From Flectobacillus rivi (GTDB lineage: Bacteria; Bacteroidota; Bacteroidia; Cytophagales; Spirosomataceae): DNA of 64,000 bases. Of the stretch, positions 9,020 through 18,218 are shown piece by piece. The stretch is taken from positions 62,001 to 126,000 of the forward strand of contig NZ_JASHIE010000015.1 in assembly GCF_030056655.1 (NCBI RefSeq), in the 5' to 3' direction. Within the stretch, counting starts at the first letter, position 1; each line of letters begins with the position of its first letter. Both the position numbers and the translations under genes were made by a program. The notes under the pieces are model-generated. The model was not told the origin of the DNA and searched no databases. It saw only the letters and a list, made by a program, of their open reading frames with translations.

Positions 9020-12000
9020 ATGAAAAAAATACTTTTATTGTATTTACTCTTTCTCACGCATCTCACCTTTAGTCAAGAGAAGAGTCTTTACTCTACTTCA
9101 CAACAAAGCAAACAACAAACTGTATCTCTAGAAATTAGTAAGCAGGAGGAAAATGAATACCAAAAAGCGTTAGAAACTGCAAAGTCTAAAAGCTGGCCCA
9201 TTAATGGTGTTTATAAAGATGGAAGAGTTTACTCTCTGAAAGGATTGGACGCTACAGGGCAACCTCTTTACTTAATCACACATAGTAATGCCAAAGCCGC
9301 TGCTGCGACAAGAACTACCTCTATGTATACAGGTGGGAGTCTTGGGCTGAGCCTCAGTGGTAGTAGTAGTTATATGAGTGGTAAGCTAGGTATCTGGGAT
9401 GGAGGACGTGTATATTCGAGTCACGTTGAACTTACAGGTCGTGTTACCCAACAAGATAATGCTACGACTTTAGACCAACATGCTACCCATACTTCGGGAA
9501 CGATGATTGCTACAGGTATTTCGGCACAAGCGAAGGGGATGTCGTTTGGCGCGAACCTTCGTGCATGGGATTACAATAGCGATAATACAGAAATAAGTGC
9601 AGCGGCTAGTGGCTTGCTTATCTCTAATCACTCTTATGGTTACTTGGCAGGATGGAATTACGATTCAGACGTAAGCAAATGGCGTTGGATGGGTAACGTT
9701 AATATCAACGCTTTTGAAGACTATAAATTTGGATTCTACGATAGCAATACACAAACTTTAGATAAAATTGCCTACAATGCTCCTTATTACCTTATTGTAA
9801 AATCAGCAGGAAATAACCGTGGCGAAACAGGACCAGACCCGGGTACGGTTTATTACTTGGGTAGCGGAACAGATACTAGTTCGGTCGCAAGAAGTAAAAA
9901 TGATAGCTATGATATTTTGCCAACGACGAGTACTGCCAAAAATATTTTGACTGTTGGCGCTGTAAACGCACTTGATGCAGCACCTACAAAATCTTCCGAC
10001 ATTAAAATCTCAGATTTTAGTAGCTGGGGACCTACAGATGATGGTCGTATCAAACCAGATATTGTTGGTGTGGGTGTAAACTTGTTCTCTACTTCTACAG
10101 GCTCAACTACAAGTTATGCTACCTTGAGTGGGACATCCATGTCGAGTCCGCAGGTGGCGGGTAGTTTATTTTTGCTCCAAGAATTATATGCCAAGCAGAA
10201 TGATGGGCAATTCATGCGCTCTGCAACCCTGAGGGGGCTCGCCATTCATACCGCCGAAGATGCTGGAAATGTGGGTCCTGACTATATTTATGGTTGGGGT
10301 TTACTCAATATGGAAAAAGCAGGCAAAGTAATTTTGAATACTTCAAAATCAAATTTACTTCAAGAAAAAAGCTTAGCTCAAGGTGCGACTTCAACTCAGA
10401 CAGTTGTTGCTTCTGGTCAAGAACCTTTAAGAGTAAGTATTGTTTGGACTGACCCTGAAGGTACCATTACTTCGACATCAGCATCAAACTTAAATAATCG
10501 CGCGCCTAAATTGGTAAACGATTTAGATGTAAGAGTTTCGGACGGTACTTCTAACTACTTACCTTTTACCCTAAATCCTGAAAAACCTTCAGATTTGGCT
10601 ACAACTGGTGACAATATTAGAGATAACATTGAACAAATTTTAATCAGTAATCCACTGCCTGGGGCTACTTATACCATTACAGTAAGCCATAAAGGAACTT
10701 TGACTAATAGTAAACAAGATTTTTCATTGATTGTAAGTGGTGTCGGAACCGTAGCCTATTGTAATAATGCGGTAAGTTCAGGAAGCGATGTTATTGAGTC
10801 TGCAAGTTTAGCTGGTGGAAACAATGTTTCTACCAACCAAGCCGTAACGTTAAATGTTTCTGTAAAAAATACGAGCAATCATATCTTAAAAGCATTCATT
10901 GACTGGAATAGCAATGGAAGTTTTGATGATGATGGTGAGTTAGTTGGCACTACCACCGTAAATGGCACAGGAGCTTATGCTCTTAACTTTACAGCACCTC
11001 AAACTATCAATTATGGCACAACTTTGCGTATGCGTGTGATTTGCTCGCAAGCGGCTAGTGCAAATGCTGTTACAGCTTGTGGTTCGGTTTCTAATGCTGA
11101 GGTAATCGATATTCCTTTGACTGTTACAAGGGCTTTGAGTGATATTGCAGTAACTAGCTTGATAACACCAGAAACAGGGCTATTTTGTAGTAATACAGCT
11201 TTGACTCAGCTTAAAGTAAGCCTTACCAATAATGGATTAAACAGCCTTTCTAATATTCCAGTAAGTGTAACAGTAAGTAATACTTCTGGTGCTAGTGGAA
11301 CATTCACAGGAACTTATACGGGAACTTTGGCTTCTCTAGCAACGGGTGAAGTAACTTTGACAGGAACGATGAATGTTGTCGCTGGACAGAGTTATAGTTT
11401 CGCCACACAAGCAACCTTAGCAAGCGACCAAGATTTAAGAAATAACCAAGTTACCTTTACTCGTTCAGTAAGTACCACAGCTGCTCCAACAGCCGAAGCC
11501 ATTGTATGTGATGGTGCTAGTACTGCCATTATCAAATCGGCAAGCTCTACTTCTGTACAATGGTTTGACCAATCTGCAGGTGGAACACTTATCTACACTG
11601 GAGGTACAGGCTCATTTGCCTTACCAACAGGAACAAGCAAGTTGTATGTTTCAACAGGCGAAATTTCGGGAAGTATTGGGGCAAAAACCAAATATGACTA
11701 TAGTGATGGTTCTTATTATGAATATTTTGGTCCAGCTATCGTAATGACAACCCAAGCTCCTGTTGTACTTAAAACCGCTAGAATTTACGTAGGAACACCG
11801 GGTAATATTACTTTTAGTGTAGTAAATGCCGCAGATGGCGCCCCTGTTTCTTCTGTAACAATTCCAGTACAAGCAACTAGAACAACTGCAAATTCGACAA
11901 GAAGTAACTCTCAGTTGGTTGACGACAAAACTGACCAAGGGGTCGTAGTTAATCTTAACCTCAAATTACCTGCCGCTGGTACATATTACATCACGCAAGA

Positions 12001-12949
12001 ATGTACAGATGGAGCCTCGATTTACAGAAGTAATAAAAACCTTACTTCAACTGCAACAGATTTAGTAGGATATCCTTTCTCATTAAATAATACCGTGAGT
12101 ATTACAGGAGCTTATTACAATAGTAGTATTATCAAAACTGGATATTACTATTTGTATGACATTAATATTGGAGCATTAGAATGTCCAAGTACACGTGCTG
12201 CTGTAACTATTCAAAGTGTAACTGCTCCTACTGTAAGTGTTACCCCAGCAAGCACTATTAGCTTCTGCCCTGATGGCGCTGGTACATTAACCGCTACTTT
12301 GGGCAATGGTTATACTTATCAATGGTATCGTAATGGCGCTACTTTAACTGGTGCTACCAGCAATACGTTGAATGTAAGTATCGCGGGAAGTTACACTGTT
12401 AAAGTATCAAATGGTGGAGCTTGTTCTACTACCACTTCGGGTGTGACAGCAACAGCTTACACTCCAATTGCTCCTTCTGTAAACTGGACAAATGGAGTAC
12501 TTGCAGTACTATCGGGAACAAACCCAACATGGACTCTCAATGGAATTGAGTATACCGCAGCCAAAGGATTAGCAAGCTTTACTCCTATTCAATCAGGTTT
12601 TTACAATGCTAAAGTTACTGATGCGAATGGTTGTAGTGCTTACTCTGCGGGCGTAACCGTAACGATTACAGCCATTGAAGAAGATTTGTTGTCAGATGGG
12701 CAATCAAAAGTTTATCCTAATCCAACTTCTGGAGTTGTTACGGTAAAAGTTCCTGATAATAATTATAAGGCTGTTACAGCAGAAGTAATTTCTTTAGTAG
12801 GAAATACCCTAACTCAAAAATCGATGGAACGTATCGGAAATGATTTCTGGACAAGCCTAGATTTAAGCCAATATACCTCAGGTCAATATTTCATCCGAGT
12901 ATATACAGATGCAGGTACAAGAGTCTTGAAAGTAGCTTTACAAAAGTAA
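9020..12949 (+). CDS. Secreted subtilisin-family serine protease with T9SS sorting domain
   Basis: This 1309-residue protein has an N-terminal signal peptide (MKKILLLYLLFLTHLTFS). The S8 peptidase domain spans roughly residues 95-440, with catalytic Asp in LGIWDGG (D127), His in HATHTSGT (H157) and Ser in SGTSMSSPQVAGS (S373), plus the oxyanion Asn region SAGNN. A P-domain-like jelly roll follows (residues 440-575), then a GEVED-like beta domain (FIDWNSNGSFDDDGE), a CARDB-like domain and Ig-like repeats. The last about 80 residues (YPNPTSGVVTV...) form a type A T9SS C-terminal domain, which is removed on surface export. The predicted role is an extracellular or cell-surface protease. It is bounded by terminators on both sides and appears monocistronic. 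Confidence 0.93.
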   Translation: MKKILLLYLLFLTHLTFSQEKSLYSTSQQSKQQTVSLEISKQEENEYQKALETAKSKSWPINGVYKDGRVYSLKGLDATGQPLYLITHSNAKAAAATRTTSMYTGGSLGLSLSGSSSYMSGKLGIWDGGRVYSSHVELTGRVTQQDNATTLDQHATHTSGTMIATGISAQAKGMSFGANLRAWDYNSDNTEISAAASGLLISNHSYGYLAGWNYDSDVSKWRWMGNVNINAFEDYKFGFYDSNTQTLDKIAYNAPYYLIVKSAGNNRGETGPDPGTVYYLGSGTDTSSVARSKNDSYDILPTTSTAKNILTVGAVNALDAAPTKSSDIKISDFSSWGPTDDGRIKPDIVGVGVNLFSTSTGSTTSYATLSGTSMSSPQVAGSLFLLQELYAKQNDGQFMRSATLRGLAIHTAEDAGNVGPDYIYGWGLLNMEKAGKVILNTSKSNLLQEKSLAQGATSTQTVVASGQEPLRVSIVWTDPEGTITSTSASNLNNRAPKLVNDLDVRVSDGTSNYLPFTLNPEKPSDLATTGDNIRDNIEQILISNPLPGATYTITVSHKGTLTNSKQDFSLIVSGVGTVAYCNNAVSSGSDVIESASLAGGNNVSTNQAVTLNVSVKNTSNHILKAFIDWNSNGSFDDDGELVGTTTVNGTGAYALNFTAPQTINYGTTLRMRVICSQAASANAVTACGSVSNAEVIDIPLTVTRALSDIAVTSLITPETGLFCSNTALTQLKVSLTNNGLNSLSNIPVSVTVSNTSGASGTFTGTYTGTLASLATGEVTLTGTMNVVAGQSYSFATQATLASDQDLRNNQVTFTRSVSTTAAPTAEAIVCDGASTAIIKSASSTSVQWFDQSAGGTLIYTGGTGSFALPTGTSKLYVSTGEISGSIGAKTKYDYSDGSYYEYFGPAIVMTTQAPVVLKTARIYVGTPGNITFSVVNAADGAPVSSVTIPVQATRTTANSTRSNSQLVDDKTDQGVVVNLNLKLPAAGTYYITQECTDGASIYRSNKNLTSTATDLVGYPFSLNNTVSITGAYYNSSIIKTGYYYLYDINIGALECPSTRAAVTIQSVTAPTVSVTPASTISFCPDGAGTLTATLGNGYTYQWYRNGATLTGATSNTLNVSIAGSYTVKVSNGGACSTTTSGVTATAYTPIAPSVNWTNGVLAVLSGTNPTWTLNGIEYTAAKGLASFTPIQSGFYNAKVTDANGCSAYSAGVTVTITAIEEDLLSDGQSKVYPNPTSGVVTVKVPDNNYKAVTAEVISLVGNTLTQKSMERIGNDFWTSLDLSQYTSGQYFIRVYTDAGTRVLKVALQK

Positions 12950-12978
12950 TTTCAATGATTTGAGTTTTTGAATCAGCA

Positions 12979-13015
12979 AAAAGCCCGATAAGAGTTACTT
13001 TCTTATCGGGCTTTT
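12979..13015. terminator. Bidirectional terminator between convergent genes
   Basis: A perfect 15-bp stem AAAAGCCCGATAAGA / TCTTATCGGGCTTTT with a 7-base loop lies between the subtilase gene and the convergent GH43 gene. Confidence 0.85.
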
Positions 13016-13035
13016 GATTTTATGAAAATAAAGAA

Positions 13036-14790
13036 TTATTCTCCAACTACACCACTAAGAGCAGATACACCATTTTCATTAAATGCTTCTATGGCATAGT
13101 AGTATTTCTGTCCCAAATTCAACGCTCTGATTTGTAAAGATGTTGGTTGGTCGGCATATACTTGATAGGTTTGATACAACTTGTCTTTTTCTATTCCCCA
13201 ACGGATATTATACCCTACGACATTGGGTACTTTTTCCCAAGAAATATCCACATTTCGTTCATCTTTTTGACGTTTGGCTACCAATTTTTGAGGTGTAACA
13301 GGTGCTTGTCCCAAGCCATTACCAAATACGCGGATTTCGCCAATGGCAAGGTTTTGTGCTTTTACATATACATGCTCATATTTGATAAAACGACCTTTGT
13401 AGGGTTTCTCTAGTTCGATATAAGCACATGGTCTATCTCGTTTAGGCTCTTTGGTAAGGTCACGCAATAGCTCCCATTTTTTCCCATCTTTTGAACCCCA
13501 AATTTTGAATAAAGTATAAACACTCGAATCGGAATCGAAAACATTATTCTTATAATCTATATAGTTTACCTGTAGCGCTTTCACTTCCGATTCTCTTCCC
13601 AAATCAATGCTTGCCCATTCGCCTGCTTTGTTTTGTTTGGCTACCCAAAAGCTTTGACGTCCTTCGTCTGTTAAGTTTTTAGCCACATGAATCGTATCTT
13701 GCTGAGATGAAACAGTCACAGGTTTTTTATAAGAAAGAAGCATCCAACCTGTAAACAAAGCATCACGATTATCCCATTTACCTGTTGGTAAATAATGAGG
13801 CCAGTCACCAAAACGGGTATTTGAGTACATTTGTCCCTCTTTGTCAAAACCCGCAGGGAACATTGAAATACGTCGTTCCATTGGCCAGTTCACCGCCAAC
13901 CACGGCGTACCTGTATTCCAATAATTTCCATACACATCTTGAAAGGTATTGCCATGTCCCGCACCAGTCATATACCCACCAGGACGATAAGAAATGGGAT
14001 TATAAGGTGCATAGGTAAATGGTCCAAGTGGGTTGTCACCAACATAAGTACCATTACCATAAACATTGTATTCTGTTCCTGGTCCTGCATACTGAAGATA
14101 ATACTTACCATTATGCTTGGTCATCCAAGCGCCTTCAATAAATGGCTTAATCATATCAGCATGATCCGGACCAAAGCGTTCCCAACCATGTTGGTATTGG
14201 TCTAAAAATATCAATGGTTTATAATCGGTTTTGTCTTTGTAAGTCAAATTACGACTTTTATCTAGCTCCGCTCCAAATATTGGGTATACATTGGAAGAGC
14301 CCCAATACATATACCATTTATCGGTATCGGGGTCATGAAAAAGCGCTGGATCCCAAGGACCAATATCCTTAGGCAGCTGTGGCAACCAACGATTAAGGAA
14401 TTTGAGTTTTCCTTTTTCGGGTTCAGTAGAATAAAAAATAGGGCGTTGCTGAAAAGTCGACTGGAACAAATACAAGGTATCTCGCACCGAAACTGCTGCT
14501 GGTGCGCACATATCTTCCATAGGCCATTTGTCAGGAACAACATAGTTCCAATTGACTAAATCTTTGGAATGCCACCAGCCTCCCGAAATAGTTACGAACA
14601 AATAATATTCGTTTTTGTGGGTCACAATAACGGGGTCGGCTCCTGAGCGGTAAGAGATACCTTCGTTCATTTGCTCGAAGTTGTAGCGATAGCCAATGTC
14701 GATAGGATTACAGTACGTAGCCTGCTTATTTTGAGCCAATAAGGCTATTGATAAACAAGACAGTAAGAAGCTTAGAAGGGATTTTTTCAT
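13036..14790 (-). CDS. Secreted family 43 glycoside hydrolase with F5/8C-like and Fn3 domains
   Basis: This 584-residue protein starts with a signal peptide (MKKSLLSFLLSCLSIALLAQ). The five-bladed GH43 propeller fills residues about 25-350, with the catalytic base in SGADPVIV (Asp 52), a second acidic residue in GPWDPALF and the likely general acid in EGAWMTKHNGKYY. Residues about 355-495 resemble a discoidin / F5/8 type C carbohydrate-binding domain (IDLGRESEVKALQVNY, GRFIKYEHVYV). Residues about 497-584 are fibronectin type III. The family acts on arabinose- or xylose-containing glycans, but the exact substrate cannot be read from the sequence. No SusC/SusD pair is adjacent, so this is not a canonical polysaccharide utilisation locus. 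The Fn3 domain is not followed by a T9SS sorting domain. Confidence 0.88.
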   Translation of the reverse strand: MKKSLLSFLLSCLSIALLAQNKQATYCNPIDIGYRYNFEQMNEGISYRSGADPVIVTHKNEYYLFVTISGGWWHSKDLVNWNYVVPDKWPMEDMCAPAAVSVRDTLYLFQSTFQQRPIFYSTEPEKGKLKFLNRWLPQLPKDIGPWDPALFHDPDTDKWYMYWGSSNVYPIFGAELDKSRNLTYKDKTDYKPLIFLDQYQHGWERFGPDHADMIKPFIEGAWMTKHNGKYYLQYAGPGTEYNVYGNGTYVGDNPLGPFTYAPYNPISYRPGGYMTGAGHGNTFQDVYGNYWNTGTPWLAVNWPMERRISMFPAGFDKEGQMYSNTRFGDWPHYLPTGKWDNRDALFTGWMLLSYKKPVTVSSQQDTIHVAKNLTDEGRQSFWVAKQNKAGEWASIDLGRESEVKALQVNYIDYKNNVFDSDSSVYTLFKIWGSKDGKKWELLRDLTKEPKRDRPCAYIELEKPYKGRFIKYEHVYVKAQNLAIGEIRVFGNGLGQAPVTPQKLVAKRQKDERNVDISWEKVPNVVGYNIRWGIEKDKLYQTYQVYADQPTSLQIRALNLGQKYYYAIEAFNENGVSALSGVVGE

Positions 14791-14916
14791 ATATTCAATT
14801 TGAGTTTATAAAAATTCAAATCAAATGTAGGACTTTTTTAGGTAAAAATATTTTAGCTCAAGATTCGGGGCAGGACAAATGCCTCCAGTGGAATGAATGA
14901 ACTTAACTATAAAACG

Positions 14917-14957
14917 AAAAAGCACTCATTCAAGGCATTACCCTTAAACGAGTGCTC
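14917..14957 (-). terminator. Terminator-like hairpin in the 14791-15158 gap
   Basis: AGCACTCATTCAAG (14921-14934) pairs with CTTAAACGAGTGCT (14943-14956) with two mismatches. On the minus strand it is followed by TTTTTCGTTTT, so it probably ends the RRM transcript. The rest of this 368-base gap holds a second hairpin at 15005-15033 (TATTAAGGCAA / TTGCCTTAATA) and the repeat at 15047-15068. Confidence 0.6.
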
Positions 14958-15000
14958 TTACTATATTGGCACATTGTCAAATCTTCAAATTAGAAAGACT

Positions 15001-15152
15001 TAAGTATTAAGGCAAAATAAAGTTGCCTTAATACGCTTTATGCAATAAGCTGTAGGCATTAGGCAAAAAAGTTTCTATTACTTCATGAGAAATACTATTT
15101 AGCTTTTAGCCTAGAGCTTAAAGCGGGTAAAATTATTTTAATTTTGCCCACT
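15001..15152. repeat. Interspersed repeat downstream of RRM gene, copy 1
   Basis: The block includes AAGTATTAAGG, ATAAGCTGTAGGCATTAGGC (about 15046-15065) and TTTAATTTTGCCCAC. The same modules in the same order are at 15511-15625, beyond the RRM gene. The short core GCTGTAGGCATTNGGCAAAA recurs at 63981-64000. Confidence 0.6.
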
Positions 15153-15158
15153 AACTTG

Positions 15159-15485
15159 TTATTTCTTTCTGTAGCTTTTACCAATACCTTTAAAGTATGC
15201 ACTTGAAGTTTTCTTTGATTTAGAATCCTTCACGCTCGATTGAAACTTTTGTTGAGATTCACTGACAATCAAAATTCTTCCATCAAGTTCACTTCCATGA
15301 AGCGCAGCGATAGCAGCTTTAGCTTCCTCTTCGTTGGGCATTGTTACAAATCCAAAGCCTTTACTTTGGCGAGTGATTTTGTCGATAATAATTTTTACAG
15401 ATTCTACCTCTCCGTGAGTTTCAAAAAGGGCTTTTAAACCCGCTTCCTTCAACTTAAAAGGAAGACTGCTTACATATATATCCAT
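15159..15485 (-). CDS. Small RNA-binding protein with one RRM
   Basis: This 108-residue protein is a single RNA recognition motif (residues 1-80) with RNP2 IYVSSLPF (3-10) and RNP1 KGFGFVTM (42-49), plus a basic, Ser/Lys-rich tail ending GIGKSYRKK. Such stand-alone RRM proteins are frequent in Bacteroidota and Cyanobacteria and bind single-stranded RNA; in Bacteroidota some act as post-transcriptional regulators. The gene is monocistronic and flanked on both sides by copies of an interspersed repeat. Target RNAs are unknown. Confidence 0.92.
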   Translation of the reverse strand: MDIYVSSLPFKLKEAGLKALFETHGEVESVKIIIDKITRQSKGFGFVTMPNEEEAKAAIAALHGSELDGRILIVSESQQKFQSSVKDSKSKKTSSAYFKGIGKSYRKK

Positions 15486-15510
15486 TTTTTTTGAATGATT
15501 TTACGTTAAA

Positions 15511-15625
15511 AAATAAGTATTAAGTGGTGTGCTATAAGCTGTAGGCATTAGGCAGAAAACCTTCTTTTTTGCCATGTATCCATAGCTGACTGCCAAAAAC
15601 CCAATAATTTAATTTTGTCCACCTT
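15511..15625. repeat. Interspersed repeat, copy 2 (downstream of pseudouridine synthase)
   Basis: The block contains AAATAAGTATTAAG, ATAAGCTGTAGGCATTAGGC (15534-15553) and TTTAATTTTGTCCACC. It parallels the block at 15001-15152, so the RRM gene lies between two direct copies. Confidence 0.6.
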
Positions 15626-15632
15626 AAGCATA

Positions 15633-16550
15633 TTAAAATAATGCCTTAAACTTTCCTGGTAGTGGTGTTTGAAAATTAAAAACCTCTTTTGTTACAGGAT
15701 GGATAAAATTCAACTCCCAAGCGTGCAATCCCAATCGCTTGATTGGGTTTACTTTTGAGCCGTATTTTGCATCGCCAATCACTGGGTGACCAAGGTCTTG
15801 CATGTGAACTCTTACTTGGTTTTTACGACCTGTTTCCAACTTCACTTTTACAAGTGAATAATTGCTATTGGACTTAATGGTTTCGTAATGTGTAATGGCT
15901 TTTTGTCCATTATTAGGATTTTGTGACGAATACACAATATAGGCTTTACTTTCTACCAAATACGATTCTATTGTTCCATAAGGGTATTTCAACTGCCCTT
16001 CTACTACCGCTGCATAAACACGCTCCTTGGTTTCGTGCCACGATTCTTGCAAAAGTTTTTGAATCTTTTCGCTTTTGGCATAAATCATTACCCCAGAAGT
16101 CTCGCGATCGAGGCGGTGAACAATGAATATGCGATTGTTAGGATTCTCTTTTTTGACGTGATTACTCAAAATTGAGTACGCCGTTTGTTCCTTTTCACGA
16201 TCAGTTGCAATAGACAACAAACCTGCTTCTTTGTTGATAACAATCAAATATTGGTCTTCAAAAATAACATTAAGTCCTTTGTAAGGTTTTTCTTGATGTG
16301 ATTTCAAAGCCTTAATTTGAACTTCTTGCCCTGCCACCAAAGGGTGGTTAAATTGAGAAGTGGCTTTGCCATCAACTAATACTTGTTTGTCACGAAGAAG
16401 ACTCTTGATATTGATTCTACTTTTATGTGGCATCTTGGCAATCAGGAACACCATCAATTCGGTATTTTTGGTTACCTGAAATTTTGCCTCCGAAGATTTT
16501 GAAGGAGCACCCTCAGGTTTGGGACTCCATTTATTTGGTTTCATGGACAT
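15633..16550 (-). CDS. RluA-family RNA pseudouridine synthase
   Basis: With the ATG at 16550 the protein is 305 residues (a later ATG at 16544 and an upstream TTG are also possible). Residues about 30-82 resemble an S4 RNA-binding domain, and residues about 90-300 are the catalytic domain with HRLDRETSG (145-153; catalytic Asp 148) and the TGRKNQVRVHM motif. The family isomerises uridine to pseudouridine in 23S rRNA or tRNA, but which site cannot be told from sequence. The start overlaps the end of the upstream VF530-like gene by about 20 bases in another frame, so the two are translationally coupled. Downstream is an interspersed repeat. Confidence 0.9.
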   Translation of the reverse strand: MSMKPNKWSPKPEGAPSKSSEAKFQVTKNTELMVFLIAKMPHKSRINIKSLLRDKQVLVDGKATSQFNHPLVAGQEVQIKALKSHQEKPYKGLNVIFEDQYLIVINKEAGLLSIATDREKEQTAYSILSNHVKKENPNNRIFIVHRLDRETSGVMIYAKSEKIQKLLQESWHETKERVYAAVVEGQLKYPYGTIESYLVESKAYIVYSSQNPNNGQKAITHYETIKSNSNYSLVKVKLETGRKNQVRVHMQDLGHPVIGDAKYGSKVNPIKRLGLHAWELNFIHPVTKEVFNFQTPLPGKFKALF

Positions 16551-16782
16551 TACTTTTACGCTCAATCTCTCTGACTGTTTTGATGTACAACTCCTCGACT
16601 TTTTGTCTAGCCCAAGGCGTTTTACGCAAAAACTTCAAACTCGATTTTACACTTGGTTCAAAATTAAAACAGCGTATTTCAATGAGTTGCCCCAATTGAC
16701 TCCAGCCATAATAAGCTACCAAATGATTAATGATCATTTCGAGCGTGATGCCATGTAAGGGATTATTTACTTGCTGATTCAT
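16531..16782 (-). CDS. VF530-family (DUF2132) small DNA-binding protein
   Basis: This 83-residue protein carries the family signature in full: NPLHGITLEMIINHLV, YYGWSQLG, RCFNFEPSVKSSLKFLRKTP and WARQKVEELY. VF530 from Vibrio fischeri is the structural reference; its helical fold has been linked to DNA binding, but the cellular role is not established. It is the first gene of an overlapping pair with the pseudouridine synthase. A CAAAGGTA (16788-16795; minus-strand TACCTTTG) directly upstream of the ATG matches a -7 element, so the mRNA could be nearly leaderless. Confidence 0.88.
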   Translation of the reverse strand: MNQQVNNPLHGITLEMIINHLVAYYGWSQLGQLIEIRCFNFEPSVKSSLKFLRKTPWARQKVEELYIKTVREIERKSNVHETK

Positions 16783-16816
16783 AAGTACAAAGGTATGAAT
16801 ATTTTAGCGAATCGCC

Positions 16817-18058
16817 TTACAACAATACTAATGCGATAGCTGCCAATGTCATAACCAACATCGTCAAAGCACCCATAAAGTTGTCTAATCGCGTATTGGC
16901 AAATCGTCCCATAATCGTTTTATTGTTACTGATATGCATAATAATGGCAATCAAAATCGGCGCAATCATTCCATATAAGACAGCAGTATAAATCAATGCT
17001 TTGATAGGACTTATGCCAATAATATTTACAAAGAGCCCAACAACCATCGATACAATCAGGGTTATATAAAATCCTTTTGCTTCATGAAATTTTTTATCCA
17101 GCCCTTCTTGCCAATCAAAAGCCTCCGCAATCATATAGCTCAGAGCGCCCGAAAGCACAGGCACAGCCAATAAACCTGTACCAATTACACCAACCGCAAA
17201 TAACAAATAGGCATTATCGCCTGCCAAGGGTTGTAAGGCACGGGCGGCTTCTTCCACGGTATCTACATGAAAAATACCTGCTTGAAACAATACTACACCT
17301 GTTGTAAGGATGATAAAGAAAAAAACTACATTGGTCAATAGCATTCCCCAACGAACATCGCTTTGCATGGAATGAATTACCCGTTTGTCTACAATCAAAT
17401 GGTGTTGTTGGATTTCTTCGACTTCCATGGAGGCTTGCCAAAAGAATAAATAGGGAGAAATTGTAGTCCCCAAAATACCTACCAAGGCCACAAAATAGTC
17501 GGATGAATATTCAATTTTTGGAATAAAGGTATCATGCAAAACAGCTAACCAATTGATTTTTAACATAAAAGGAATTGCAATATAACTAAACAGCACTATA
17601 CAGAGCCATTTGAGAATCATAGCAATACGACGATAAGATAAAAAGACAATGCCAAGTATAAGTAAGGTCGTAAAACTAATCGAGCAAATAAAAACAGGTA
17701 TTTCAGGAAAAATCAAATGTCCAACCGCTCCCATTCCTGCAATATCTGCCCCAATATTAAGAATGATAGAAGGAATACTGACCAGCAAAATTAGATATAG
17801 AATGTACGGAGGATAATACTTTTTGATCGTCCCCATGAGCCCATGTCCTGATACCAAACCAATTCTGGCACACATTTCCTGAATAGATACCATCAGAGGA
17901 TAGGTTACAATGGCTGTCCACAGCAACTTGGTGCCAAATTGTGCCCCTGCTTGTGAGTACGTTGCAATACCAGAAGGATCATCATCGCTAGCACCTGTAA
18001 TTAAACCTGGGCCTAGAACTTTCCAAAATGAGATTATTTTTTTCTTAAAGGTCGTCAT
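16817..18058 (-). CDS. Nramp-related divalent metal ion transporter (non-canonical motifs)
   Basis: This 413-residue protein has about 11 predicted membrane helices and the Nramp/MntH fold. The first helix carries ASDDDPSGIATYSQAG (DDDPSG at residues 25-30) where classical manganese/iron Nramps have DPGN. The sixth-helix metal-binding MPH motif is not seen; the region reads GTGLLAVPVLSG. These changes resemble the Nramp-related (magnesium-type) branch, so calling it a manganese transporter would be unsafe. It is a lone gene with no MntR-like regulator beside it, separated from the VF530 gene by 34 bases but unlikely to be functionally linked. No riboswitch was recognised upstream. Confidence 0.88.
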   Translation of the reverse strand: MTTFKKKIISFWKVLGPGLITGASDDDPSGIATYSQAGAQFGTKLLWTAIVTYPLMVSIQEMCARIGLVSGHGLMGTIKKYYPPYILYLILLVSIPSIILNIGADIAGMGAVGHLIFPEIPVFICSISFTTLLILGIVFLSYRRIAMILKWLCIVLFSYIAIPFMLKINWLAVLHDTFIPKIEYSSDYFVALVGILGTTISPYLFFWQASMEVEEIQQHHLIVDKRVIHSMQSDVRWGMLLTNVVFFFIILTTGVVLFQAGIFHVDTVEEAARALQPLAGDNAYLLFAVGVIGTGLLAVPVLSGALSYMIAEAFDWQEGLDKKFHEAKGFYITLIVSMVVGLFVNIIGISPIKALIYTAVLYGMIAPILIAIIMHISNNKTIMGRFANTRLDNFMGALTMLVMTLAAIALVLL

Positions 18059-18150
18059 TGGGTTTTGTATTAAATGTCTCAGACAGTACGGTAATTTATA
18101 AAATATCTATGGGAGAAAGCTTCTTTTGTCATGATTTTAAATAAAACAAA

Positions 18151-18178
18151 AAGGTCGACTGATTTAGTCGACCTTAAT
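18151..18178 (-). terminator. Terminator of the Ppx-like gene
   Basis: A perfect 10-bp stem AAGGTCGACT (18151-18160) / AGTCGACCTT (18166-18175) is followed on the minus strand by TTTTTGTTTT. Confidence 0.8.
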
Positions 18179-18218
18179 ATTAGAAGTAAAAATTGTCAAA
18201 GGCTTAAAGAATGTTGAA

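Noticed and set aside
13036..14790. Polysaccharide utilisation locus around the GH43 gene
   Set aside because: No SusC/SusD-like pair, sensor or further glycosidase is adjacent; the subtilase and RRM genes on either side are unrelated.
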